Source of the DNA: Trichothecium roseum
Lineage: Eukaryota > Ascomycota > Sordariomycetes > Hypocreales
Direction of reading: 5' to 3'
Length of the DNA stretch: 64,000 nucleotides
Assembly (NCBI GenBank): GCA_026184415.1
Contig: CM047940.1
Location: 5,084,001-5,148,000 of the forward strand
The position numbers and the translations under genes are program-made. Below the pieces are notes generated by a model. The model saw only the letters and a list, made by a program, of their open reading frames with translations. It did not search any database and was not told where the DNA came from. Shown piece after piece: positions 11,778-22,019 of this stretch. Each line of letters begins with the position of its first letter. Positions within the stretch are counted from its first letter, which is position 1.

Positions 11778-13652
11778 GGCTGCTGAGCTGTTATGATATT
11801 TCCTGTTTTCGAAACCTATATAGTAATGATGGCTCTGTATTTGAGCCGCTGTCACCCAAGGGCTAGTGGCGTTTAGGCGACGATGGCATATGATGGATGC
11901 ATGACTGTTCTTTCTCTCACTTCCTTCAACGGAGGAATTTTGTCAATGGACACTAATGGAGGGGGGTTTGCATGAGACATGGGGAAAGGCTAGTTTCACA
12001 TGAATGAAGCAAAAACGTCTGTTTTGACGATGTTCACAAAAGATGATTTACATGATACCATCAAGTACTACCATACACCCTACCTACTTGCCGACGTGGT
12101 GCATGTGCTGCTGCATGTCTGTCACTTCTGATCGGAAGAAGGGGGATTGTGCGAGGCTCTCGGCAGTTGTGGATTTGACGTGTTGGATCGTCGCACGACG
12201 CGGGCACACGACACACCTTGGCGTGGCGATACCGGTGGAGGATTGATTATCGGACGGTCGCACGGCATTTGCGTGATGGGATGAGGGGGGAAATGATGCG
12301 CGCTCTTGGCACTTGGTGGTGGTGGTGGTGGTGGTGGTGGTACGGGATAATGTATGTTATGGTGGCAACACCGGATTGGGGGGGGGGGGGGGAGAAAAAA
12401 AGCAGCGAATATTTCACATCATGTTTTGCTCTTCTTTCTTCCTCCTTTTCCTTTTCGTTTCTATTTCTGAGCTTACTACGGAGTACTGAGTACTTGATGT
12501 ACAAAGTTATACCGTGTGGCAGCAGCAGCAGCAGCAACGGTTCCTCTTTTTCCTCTTTTTCCTTTTTTTCCTTTTTTTCCTCGCTTTCCCCACCCGCATT
12601 CTTTAAAGAGATCAAGGTACCATACGGAGTAGAAGAATTTAAACAAACGTATATTTCATGGTTACTACCTAAAGTAGTAAGTACTACCCATGAGTACTAC
12701 CCTAAGAAGTGTGGTTGTTTTGACTTTTTGACTTTTTTTTTTATAACTCTTCTCGCGTCCCCCCCCCCCCCCCCCCTTTGGATGGATATTAGCTACCAGC
12801 TTATTACGGAGTACTACCTAATACTCTACGGCAGTTTTGGCCGTAAACAAACGCTTGAAACCTTTCAGGTTTTGAGTCAAGCTTCTTCCTTTTCTTCTTC
12901 CCCCCCCCTTTCGCATTGAATCGAGTTCGCCCCAGGGGCAAAAAGTAACTACCAATGGGGCACAGCAAGATTGTGATGAAAAGATGTGTCGTGCGCAAAT
13001 ATTAATGGTCGAGAGGTCCTTTTTGGGGCTCGCGCCCGTCCCTCTCGATTCGTCTATCTATTGATGTAAATCGGACGGAGGGGGATCTATCTCACCCGCC
13101 CTGTTCCTGATGTGTCTATAACGTGATTATGATGGCATCGCGAGATGCCCGATGTGATTTGCCGCGTAGCGCGGGGCAAGGTAAACGTAACCTCCCCTTC
13201 ACCCACTGTTTTTTTGTTTTGTTTTTGGGGGGTTTTCTTCTTTCTCGCTTTCGCTCTCCCTCTCTCTCTCTCTCTCTCTCCTTCCCTCTCTAATCTTCGT
13301 CGTCTTTCATATTATTCGTCGTCCTTTCTCTCATCAGCAACTTCTTCAATTATCAGCATCATCTTCGAGCCCCCTTATCTCTGCCAACGCCGCAACGCAC
13401 GCAATGAATAGGAGAAAACACCAAAGCGAAAAGAGCAATAAAAAGATGCGCGAACAATGAAATCATCAATGCAGAAATCAATCAAAAAGAGAGACGATGA
13501 GGCAATTGCCTTTGTGCACAATGGAAGAGGTGGCAAGGAAAACCACACACCCCCCCACGAGCAAGGCGTCTCGGTGCCCGGTGTTGCAGGCCGTCTTCTG
13601 GCCGCCGATTGGCACGGGCGAGTGCGGTTGGGCTGTCTCAGCATATCTCAAG
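11778..13652. other. Intergenic region with simple repeats
   Basis: No gene recognised. It holds a GGT trinucleotide run (12318-12344), a 15-G run (12378-12392), an 18-C run (12759-12776), a CT run near 13257-13282 and three TACGGAGTA 9-mers within 340 bases (12477, 12623, 12805). The frame around 12218-12919 is built from these repeats and is not credible as a protein. Confidence 0.6.
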
Positions 13653-14213
13653 CTACTGAGACCACTGGGCGCCGATGCTCCTCAAGTCTTCGTCCGGTGA
13701 GAACTCAAACTCTACATGGTCGGAAGCATTCGAGCTTGAAAGGCAGGATATGGAAGAAGCCATGACGTCCATACTTTCATCATCTGTATAATACTGCTGA
13801 TCCCCAGCAAGCAGTTGACGTGGATAATACGTCTCTTCATCGGCAATTGCCTCGACCCCGTCGATGGTAGAGGCGTCTTGGTCCGGGGTTGCGACGGATG
13901 GGTCGGAGATGGTGCCGGAGATGGTGCCGGCGTCCCAGTTTACGGACACCCATTCATCGAGGGGGTCTATCGGGGCGAAAGGCTGCTCCAAGGCAATTTC
14001 GTCACCTTGGTCTGCGAGCGTACCATGATGGATGGGCCACTGGGTAGCGTGTACATCAGGTGCTCCTTCGTCCTGCTCTAGGATACAGACCGGCTGCAGC
14101 GGCTGGCGACAGGAACAGAGCCCATCTTGAGTTGGCTCTTGAAGCATCACCTGGCAGGCGGCGCACCAATAAAGCCCCACGATAGCTATGTGAGGCGGGT
14201 ATTGACCTTCCAT
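13653..14213 (-). CDS. Hypothetical acidic protein with Cys motifs, 186 aa
   Basis: A single open frame starts at MEGQYPPHIAIVG and ends with TAG at 13653. The N-terminal third has CxxC (CAAC) and, 18 residues on, CxC (CSC), which could bind a metal like a short zinc ribbon. The rest is strongly acidic and Ser/Asp/Glu-rich, probably disordered, with no membrane segment. The frame continues upstream of this ATG to about 14504, but the added part is Leu/Arg-rich low complexity and looks like leader sequence. I do not recognise a family. The composition is protein-like and the ATG is well placed, but there is no intron or domain to confirm it. Confidence 0.5.
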   Translation of the reverse strand: MEGQYPPHIAIVGLYWCAACQVMLQEPTQDGLCSCRQPLQPVCILEQDEGAPDVHATQWPIHHGTLADQGDEIALEQPFAPIDPLDEWVSVNWDAGTISGTISDPSVATPDQDASTIDGVEAIADEETYYPRQLLAGDQQYYTDDESMDVMASSISCLSSSNASDHVEFEFSPDEDLRSIGAQWSQ

Positions 14214-16781
14214 GATGGCGAGGAAGGGAGATGTCGGCGATAACAATGAGCGAAAGGCGGACCTCTTTCTTCCTTTTTGGCGAAGCTGAGGCCCGATTGG
14301 TATGGCCCGAGATGAGGAGGTATTGGATGCCAAAGGGACAAGCGAAAGCAAATGAATCGACCGGATATCGATGGCGAGTCTCAGGAGGAGAAGAAGAAGA
14401 AGTTGTGACCGCGAGGTAGCGATGGTGTTGGGAATGATTCCGGGTTGAATCAGGTAAACGAGTGGCGGGTTCGCAATGAACCGAAAAGGAAGAAAAAAAA
14501 ACAAATGTCGAGTCCCTAAAGATCTGTCGTTGATTTGACTCAGAGTTGGTCAGGGAGAATGAGAGAGTTGTAGGGGGGTTAACGAACCTCTAAGAAGCGC
14601 AGAGAGTCGTGGGCTTCGTTTGGTCTTTATGGTCCCAGATTCCCGGGCACCCCCTCCCAAGGATCCCATTTGGTTAGCTTTGGTGAACTATATCCCCAAG
14701 TCCACACCAGGCTCGCAGGCTTGCCATTCACCGAGAGCCTCGCGACAGCCCAAGTCACTTGACCTTGACGGAGACCCCACTTTGCTCTTGATTTGATGCG
14801 TTGGCAGTCCTGAATGATATGAACTCTGGACGCCATTCTGGTTTTGGATCATGGCCAAGGCTCTCCTTGCCCAGAAGGCCCGGGGGGAAGGGTAGGAGGA
14901 GGGGGAATGGCCGATGCCTGGAATAGAATTCGAGGATAGGGACACTCCTCTTTGGCCGCCTTATTCGACCCTCACAACCAGACAAGCTCCACCACCGGGC
15001 AAGATATGACGAGTCTCTCATACCGCCTCGACATAATCACAACTGGTACTATTAGTTACCATTAGTGCTGTCGGAGCAAGCCGAGAGTCAGTTTCAGGTC
15101 GCCCAACTATACTGCGTATCCATCCATAACCTGTTTGCTGCACTCAGTAGCAAAATGGACGGATGGGGCGGGATTGGGCTTCATCTCACTACTACTCCTT
15201 GTACCTAGGGACACTGTTGACCGCCTGCTTGTCCGGCTGCAGACTGGTGGCCTTGGTGTGGTGGCCCTGGTGGGTGAGGGGGAGAGGAGGGGCACAATGG
15301 TAGCTGCAAGAGGTGCGGCACAGCGCTGCACGCACACCCGTGATGGCGCCCTGGAAACCACAATGATGTTTTGAGCCATTTGCTTCCGATTTTCAATCGC
15401 TGGTGAAACTGTCCTGGTCCGGTCTGCTCCGAGTTGAAACCCGAGGATGCTCATCGGGCGCCTTGTACTGACTACCTCAACTGGTATCGTGCTGTCCTTT
15501 GCATGGGTTGTTTTTGTATATCGATTGGCCCCCCCTCCGAAAAAGGCGACGGCTGCAACTATGATGGTGGCTGCAAGTTGCGAGCTCTCTGCGAGCTCCT
15601 TGCCCAAGGTTGGCTGTCTTGGTCCCTGGACGATGAGGTGATAAACAATCACGGAATGCATGGGAGTTGATCATGCAAGGCACTCACCCAGCACTGCTGT
15701 CCTGGGAGAATAGGCAAGATGAACCGAACCGTACTATGCACATCCACGCCCTTGGTTTGAGCTTTCCACCACGTCAGTGGTGTGTAGCTGTCATTCCCAA
15801 CATCAATCTCCATGGCTCCTAGCGCTGATCACCTTTTTTTCTCTCTCAAAAAAGGCCGTGCTCATGCAGCAAGCAGCCTTGCCCCTGCATTAGCTAGCTA
15901 GCTTGGTCTGGAATTCTTCTTCATCAGTTGGTCGATTGGCCATTGGCCATTCGCCAAGAGGCTGAGGCAGAAAAATAAAGCTCAGCATTGTGCCATTGAC
16001 CCATCACCATGCTGCTGCTGGCAGCAAACCGCCCCCTTCGGAATCGGATACGAAGTGCGGAGTACGTGCATCCAAGAGCGCCCTGACCCTTGAGGCAGAT
16101 CAGGTGTCTGCGGAGCACTTGCGCCGATGCGATTCGCACGTTGTGGACGTTGTCAGCAGTCCTCTCTCACTCTAGAATCCCTCGTGGTACTATGGCGGCC
16201 TTTTCCTGGTGAAAAAGTGACGGTGGCATCCTCCATGGCAGACGCCTGCGAGTTTGTTGGTGTCGTCCATAAACAAATGACACCCGTTGTAAGCCATACA
16301 AATCAATTGCAGGACGAACCGTGGAGGTCAAGAATGGCTGTGAGCTATATGCCCTACTGCGTATGTACTGCGTATGTACGTACTCAGCATTACGCAGTAA
16401 ATCCGGGGAGGGGGGAGGGAGCAACTAGGGTAGGGAACCTGAGATCCAGTTCCCATCTTCCCATCGTCGACACTGCGCATCATTGGCCCATTTCCGGGCC
16501 GTTTATCGCCGAACAAATCTACCTCCAATTATCGCCGACAACAGCATCATCGTGCTGGGCTGTCATGGATCATGAGAGACGATAGAAGTCATTATCGACA
16601 GTAAATGGCTCGGACGGAGATAACTTGTCTACCTCCGGCTTACTTTGCATCTCTTCATGCATCGATGTATTCATGGCTCAGGCCGAAGTCGGAGAGAGTC
16701 GTGTATAAAAGGCTACCATGATTCGTCTTCTATTGCCCGTTTTCACATCTGTAGACATCATCATCATAAAGCTCAATCAAG
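14214..16781. other. Intergenic region, no gene recognised
   Basis: About 2.6 kb with no convincing coding sequence. A frame at 15107-15661 (-) is open for 184 codons but lacks any domain. A tandem 11-mer TACTGCGTATG occurs twice at 16355-16376. The last 80 bases form the GST promoter. Confidence 0.55.
16704..16711 (+). promoter_or_regulatory. TATA box of the GST gene
   Basis: TATAAAAG lies 78 bases before the GST start codon at 16782, a plausible spacing for a short fungal leader. It is the clearest TATA box in the window. Confidence 0.5.
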
Positions 16782-17525
16782 ATGCAGCCCATCAAGATAT
16801 ATAATGCTCCCCCCGGAACCGGGCCCAATCCGTGGAAAGCCGTCATCGTCCTCGCCGAGTTGGAAATACCGTACGACTCCGTATGGATCCCGTACTCGGA
16901 AATCAAGCAAGAGCCATACGTTGGCATTAACCCCAACGGCCGTCTGCCGTCCATGATCGACCCCAACACCAATGTTACCCTCTTCGAGTCTGGCGCGATT
17001 GTCCAGTACATCGTCAACCGATACGATAAGAACAATCTCATCAGTTACGGAGAAGACCATCTGCAGGAGAGGTGGGCTACTGATAGCTGGCTCATGTTCC
17101 AAATGAGCGGCCAGGGTCCCATGTTTGGCCAGAAGATGTGGTTCACCCACTTTCATGCCGACAGGAACCTGACGTCGGCCATCGAGCGATACGGCAACGA
17201 GACGAAGCGCATCCTGGGAGTCATTGACTCCCACCTGGCAAAGCGAAGACGGGAACTTGAGGCTGCCCCTGGCACCCCCGTTTGGCTAGTGGGCAGCAAG
17301 TGCACGTACGCAGATCTGTCATTCGTGCCTTGGAACATCCTCTGCCTCACACGCTTGTTTCCCGAAGGAGGGTTGGATGTGGAGCAGGATTTCCCAGAAT
17401 TCTTTCAGTGGCACCAGTCCATGGTGGCAAGGCCGGCAACAGACGCCACTATCCGGCAAAGGGAGCATGCCATGGCAACGATGGAGGACACAGCTGCGGC
17501 AGTACTGCCGAAACGTGGTGATTGA
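16782..17525 (+). CDS. Glutathione S-transferase, Ure2p-like
   Basis: A single exon of 247 aa. The N-terminal thioredoxin-fold domain (about 1-85) starts IKIYNAPPGTGPNPWKAVIVLAEL and includes the conserved proline loop (NGRLPSMIDP) and the glutathione-contacting ESGAI motif (about 69-73). An all-helical C-terminal domain follows, with the fungal block TYADLSFVPWN near 186-196. Fungal enzymes of this type conjugate glutathione to electrophiles or act as glutathione-dependent reductases in the cytosol. The start is preceded by a TATA box 78 bases upstream. The gene converges on the C2H2 regulator, whose stop codon starts only 15 bases downstream, so the two transcripts almost certainly overlap at their 3' ends. 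Confidence 0.93.
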   Translation: MQPIKIYNAPPGTGPNPWKAVIVLAELEIPYDSVWIPYSEIKQEPYVGINPNGRLPSMIDPNTNVTLFESGAIVQYIVNRYDKNNLISYGEDHLQERWATDSWLMFQMSGQGPMFGQKMWFTHFHADRNLTSAIERYGNETKRILGVIDSHLAKRRRELEAAPGTPVWLVGSKCTYADLSFVPWNILCLTRLFPEGGLDVEQDFPEFFQWHQSMVARPATDATIRQREHAMATMEDTAAAVLPKRGD

Positions 17526-17540
17526 GACTTGGAGAGTGTG

Positions 17541-18881
17541 TCATGCAGTATCCCACATAGAAAAGCCACGTGTCTCGCGGGACAGAAACGGCCGTATCCT
17601 CAGTAATAAGGAGTGGTAGCTCTCGTCTGAGCCCCTGGTATAGAAGCAACCCAGTGCCATGCCCGCTGTGAAGTCGCACGCAATAACATCCGATAAACTT
17701 TCCGGGGTCTGCTTTTTCGGAGATCCGGTGAACAGATCGGAGATTTTGTAAGGTGCAGGCTTATTTAACGTGGTCGCAAAACAGTCTTTCGCATCCCAAG
17801 CATATTTGGAACAAGGGACCCGGATGTCCAACATTTGAGGCGACATGTATTCGGGCAGTTTTGATCGAGGGAAATAATGCATCGCCTCTGAATTGAGGTG
17901 CAGTTGCATTTTGAAATGGAAAAGAGCAAGCCTGACACCATTAGTTTGAGAGGGACATATCCTCCGTGAATGTGCACTTTACTGTCTACTGACCTTTGAT
18001 ATTGCTCACGCACAATGGCTTCTGGAGATGCAGCATCTATCTTGCTCTGGTCATAGACCCCGACAAGCCGGTATGCCTCAAACAAGTGCCTGCTGTTCGC
18101 TACGGCCGGCAAAAAGGCACCCGTGCCTGCATAAGTGGTCAGGATGAGTGGTATGAGTATGGCCTGCAGATAAGGAAGCTCTGCCTGGTTCGGCTCCTTC
18201 TGGCATTCGTTCTCGGTCCTATTAAGCTGTGTCCATCAGATGAGAGGAAAATGAAAAAAAAATCAGCACCTCGTTGCTGCCTTTAAGCATATGGAGAGGG
18301 GCTTGGGCGCGTCGTAGAGAACCTACCAACAGGTGGCGGAGGTCTGCGAGCAGCTTGCTGTGCTTAAGCCTTACAGCCTCCAGCGTTTCCGGTGTACTTA
18401 GAAAGAATAAACCAGCTACTAGGACTGCCTCCACCAGCTCCGGCGGCTGTGGCGTATTCTGGAAGGTTGCCTGATGTAGGAGTGGCCAGGTTGGGTGGAA
18501 ATGTTGAAAGTAAGCCTCCTGAGCACATTTCTGGCTCGAATCATCAATGTGATCATTTGCAAAGTTGGTTGTGACCGCAGCTTGTGTAAACCCAGCAGTA
18601 CTATCTGTAGTGGCTCCAGTTTCGTTAAGTGTAAGGCCGATAGTAGAAGATGTTAATTTAGGCACGGGGGTTACCATCAGCAAGTCACCATCTTGGTCGC
18701 GAGAGCTCTTATCGTGAGAGAGTGAGACATGCCGATTAAGCATATCTCGGCGATTGAAAGTAGCCTGGCACCGTTGGCACTGGAAAGGGCGAAGGTCCTC
18801 GTGATCCTTGAGGTGACGCAGTAAGTGCTCTCTCCTGGCATACGACCGGCCGCAGCCCTCGTGTTCGCAGTGGTGCCTCAT
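17541..18881 (-). CDS. C2H2 zinc-finger transcription factor with fungal-specific regulatory domain
   Basis: Exons 18327..18881, 17994..18226 and 17541..17931 give 392 aa. Two adjacent C2H2 fingers open the protein: C-x4-C-x12-H-x3-H, then C-x2-C-x12-H-x4-H. The remainder fits the N-terminal part of the fungal transcription factor domain (AYFQHFHPTWPLLHQATF, LQAILIPLILTTY, ASPEAIVREQYQRLALFHFKMQLHLNSEA). This domain usually runs to 500 residues or more, so the protein is short. Intron 2 (17932-17993) is clear. Intron 1 is less certain: I chose a 100-nt intron with donor GTAGGT (18227-18326); a 43-nt alternative with donor GTGCTG (18227-18269) also keeps frame and adds 19 residues. An in-frame ATG at 19043 would add 54 N-terminal residues. 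It is expected to be a nuclear DNA-binding regulator. Confidence 0.82.
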
Positions 18882-19512
18882 CTCTTTTCCTTGCTTTTTG
18901 GAATTGACAGGCCCGGAGTCGTGCGGGATATGTTGGTGAGGAGTGGGAGGTATGGATGAGATAAGGGATGAGAGATGCGGGATGCGGGATGGGCCACCAT
19001 TTGAATATACGCTTTTGAAATGTCCTAGTGGGATTTTTACCATGCGGGATGGCTGACGCGATGCGGGATGAAGAATTGCCCCGATTCGGCTACTAATAGA
19101 CTCCAGTAATTGTTTAGTGTTTGATCCCAGGACCAACCGGGTTCTAGTCCGAATACCGCACGTTCCGCAGCGCATCAGGGGTATGGCCTACTATGTAGAG
19201 TTTGCACTAGGAATAGTAGCAGCATGCTATACGTGAGAGGCTCAGTATCCATGCACCTGTTCTTTATTAGTCAGTGCGAGCACCTCATTGCTGTCCAAGG
19301 ATGATGCGGGATGGGTTACATTACCAATAGACTCCAAATGTACATCAAGATGTAGTGTCTTAGAATCAACTCGCTGCTTCCCGATGATGGATGTTTAAAG
19401 GAAGCATTCTTCCCGGTTTTCGTTGATATCCTGATGCTTTCCATCACCCGCAGTAACACAGCAGCTAAATCGCTTCAAACGCAACTTAACAACAGCAAGA
19501 ACAATTTCAATC
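18882..19512. promoter_or_regulatory. Divergent promoter region with six TGCGGGAT repeats
   Basis: The 631 bases between the C2H2 factor and the NmrA-like gene contain TGCGGGAT at 18922, 18976, 18983, 19043, 19062 and 19305, all in the same orientation. Between 18955 and 18991 the complementary strand reads as degenerate heptamers CATCCCG, CATCTCT and CATCCCT. The array may be a regulator binding cluster or a decayed heptamer repeat. Part of it is coding if the factor starts at 19043. Confidence 0.55.
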
Positions 19513-20490
19513 ATGCCTGCTTTCAAGAAGGTCGCCATTCTTGGTGTAAGTAGGCTACTCTCACAATCAACATCCGCATACTAATCAGAAATGTCTGCGT
19601 AGAAAGGGGAGCTGGGCACTCAAGTGCTAAAGCACCTACTCGAAGCTGAGTTTGAGGTGACTCTTTTGACCCGGAACCGTGCCTCCCTCGGAGAATTGCA
19701 GTCAGGCGTAAAGGTCGCCGAGGTGGACTATGACTCCGTGGATAGCGTCGCTTCAGCCCTCCACGGCATAGATGCCGTCGTCTCGACCGTCTCGATGGCG
19801 GCGATCCCCAACCAAAAAACGAGTATTGAAGCGGCAATCCAGGCGGGCGTGAGGCGTTTTATTCCAGCTGACTACGGTGCACTCAATCATGATCCCGCCT
19901 GTCGTCATTTTGCCCTTTACGCCGGACTAGTTGTTATTCAAGATATACTCGACGGCAAGGCACAAGCCGGGCTGTTGGAGTATACTCGGTTCGCAGTGGG
20001 AGCATTCCTTGAGTATACTACGGGGCAGCTCATCCTGGACATCGAAAATCGCTCAGTGGAGTTGGTGGATGATGGAACGCACCCCTTCAGCACCACAAGC
20101 GTTGACAGTGTTGGCAAGGCTATAGCCGGGGCGCTGTTGGTGCCAGAGGAGACGAAGAACAAGGTCGTTTTTGTCCAGGACACTGCGCTCACGCAGGCTC
20201 AGGTGCTTCGTATTGCCAAAGGACAGGTGTCACATGGAGAGGAGTGGACTGAAACACACATCAGTGGCGAGGAAGCGGTTCGCAAAGCGGACAAGGGTAT
20301 AGCCGAAGGAAATGTCGACTTCCACAAGATCTTTGCGCAACTGAGCGCGGCTCTGCTGTCGGGCAAATACAAAGTCAAGTATGACCGATTGGACAATGAG
20401 CTTCTGGGTCTGAAGCAGCTTTCAGCGGACGAGGTTGAGGATAAGATTGTTGCCTTGATCAAGGCCAAGCGCCATTTGGGTCATGCTTGA
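19513..20490 (+). CDS. NmrA-like / isoflavone-reductase-like NAD(P)-dependent oxidoreductase
   Basis: Exons 19513..19545 and 19603..20490 give 306 aa. The 57-nt intron has donor GTAAGT and branch point ACTAAT, and splicing creates the dinucleotide-binding motif AILGKGELG (GxGxxG) at residues 8-16. The rest follows the atypical SDR pattern of the phenylcoumaran benzylic ether/isoflavone reductase group: LLTRN after beta-2, GIDAVVSTVS after beta-4, and RFIPADYG. The classical YxxxK motif is not obvious, which is normal for this subgroup. Such proteins reduce small aromatic substrates or act as redox sensors; the substrate cannot be told from sequence. The gene is divergent from the C2H2 factor across a 631-base promoter with repeated TGCGGGAT. 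Confidence 0.9.
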
Positions 20491-21272
20491 GAGATCCGGT
20501 ATGCATCGTGGTTGCAAAATGCCACGGATATTCAAAGGGCTGTTCAGCTTTGGAATCAAAAGGATATACCTTCTATAGCCCAACCTATTCCTATCCCCTT
20601 TGCGTTTCGAATAATCTTTAGCCGTGCTGTGAAATATCTGTGCTTGCAAAAGTCGTTTCTGTATTCCGAAGGGTTAATGTTCAGTGTGTGCTTATAATCG
20701 GAAGGTTAATAACTACCATGTAGGTTATCCTGCATTCTAACGACCAAGGGACTTCCGACGACATGATATGCGCCACACACGTGACAAACATTGTTACACA
20801 CCTTAAGGTTGAAGTTGACGTCGGAATCAATTTAGATGCGGGGTTCGATAGGAGACGATTGGTACATAACCATATGATGCTATTATTCACCGGAAACGAA
20901 TAATATTTGTGCTATTTGGTTATAACTCTGAAAGATAATCTGCCAGTCTTCCTCGGTTGACTGGAGAGATGAACCTATTCGGAGCTTATTTTTATTAGAG
21001 CTTTCAAGGGTTTTTTTTATAGATATTTTTCCCCTTACCATTTCATACGTCCTCATTCCTTTGCTCGTCCCCTCTCCGTCAATCAATCTTCACAATTTCC
21101 AGATCCAATGGCCGATCAAAGTGAACTAGAAACCCACGACTAATACCCGTGGCAGTCAACCCGTGAGGAGGTACGTTGGAAAGATGCATGATAGATCAAC
21201 AGTGCCATGTTTGTCTTGGAGACATGCTTTGCATCTACCCTTCACAGGATGATCTCGACAAGAACAGCGGTA
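20491..21272. other. Intergenic region, no feature recognised
   Basis: AT-richer spacer between the NmrA-like gene and a convergent hypothetical gene. I see no domain-bearing frame, repeat or RNA gene. Confidence 0.6.
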
Positions 21273-22019
21273 TTAATAACCATTAGAATGAACATCACAG
21301 TACCCACAAAAGAAATCATTACAGATTGCACAATCCTCGATGGAATATTGCTGGGATTGAATTTGCGATGAGTAATGAGGCGAGAAGGCGTGGGATTGTA
21401 GGTGGCCTTCTGCCCACGCACCGATGCTGGAAAAGTCGACACTGGAGGAAACAACAAGAGATGGAGTCTCAGTCGAGGCCGGCCCTTGCTGCTGAGGGGT
21501 GAAAGGATCAGACACCTCAGGTTCATCCTCATTGTCATGGTATGAACCGTAATCATGCTGAATGGGTTGTTGAGGGTTCACATCTCCAATGGTCTCGCTA
21601 GCATCAGCAGACGGAGTTTGGCAGACGGTCTTCGAAAAAGTGTCCCAAGTGTTGCGGCAGTCAATGGCGTTGACATAAGCCATTCCTGGAACCCCGTCGT
21701 ATCCGATCGAGAGAGAATCCTGGACAGCATCACGACCATGAGCCATGGCACCAGAGCAATCTTCGCAAGATCCGTGAACACAAGAGCAGTAGTTATTCAT
21801 CTGCGGTCCATCACTTTTGTCTGGGGACGAGACGTGGTCCGGGCACCCCGAACTTTCCAGCCAGTAGTGCTCCGACAGGTCGGGTTGACCAGCCTCTTGG
21901 GGATAGTCAGCTGGACTTTCGAAAGAAGGCCCTTGATCTTGTTGGCACCCGCCCGAACAAGAGTACCCAAGTCGAACGTGGCGATCAGGCACCTCAACTT
22001 TGTTTTCTTGACCCGACAT
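21273..22019 (-). CDS. Hypothetical Cys-containing, Ser/Gln/Asp-rich protein, 248 aa
   Basis: An uninterrupted frame from ATG at 22019 to the stop at 21273. Clusters of cysteines occur at CSGGC (about 21-25), CSCVHGSCEDC (about 77-87) and, at the C-terminus, CAICNDFFCGYC. The latter two resemble metal-binding knuckles but match no family I know. The rest is rich in S, Q, P and D and looks disordered. There is no signal peptide or membrane segment. The length and balanced composition argue for a real gene, but with no intron or homologue in mind the call stays tentative. Confidence 0.45.
   Translation of the reverse strand: MSGQENKVEVPDRHVRLGYSCSGGCQQDQGPSFESPADYPQEAGQPDLSEHYWLESSGCPDHVSSPDKSDGPQMNNYCSCVHGSCEDCSGAMAHGRDAVQDSLSIGYDGVPGMAYVNAIDCRNTWDTFSKTVCQTPSADASETIGDVNPQQPIQHDYGSYHDNEDEPEVSDPFTPQQQGPASTETPSLVVSSSVDFSSIGAWAEGHLQSHAFSPHYSSQIQSQQYSIEDCAICNDFFCGYCDVHSNGY

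Noticed and set aside
15107..15661. 184-codon - strand frame
   Set aside because: No domain, and the Arg/Ser/Pro-rich composition does not resemble a protein.
19085..19180. Possible tRNA-like T-arm (GGGTTCTAGTCCG)
   Set aside because: No matching acceptor stem or anticodon arm could be placed around it.
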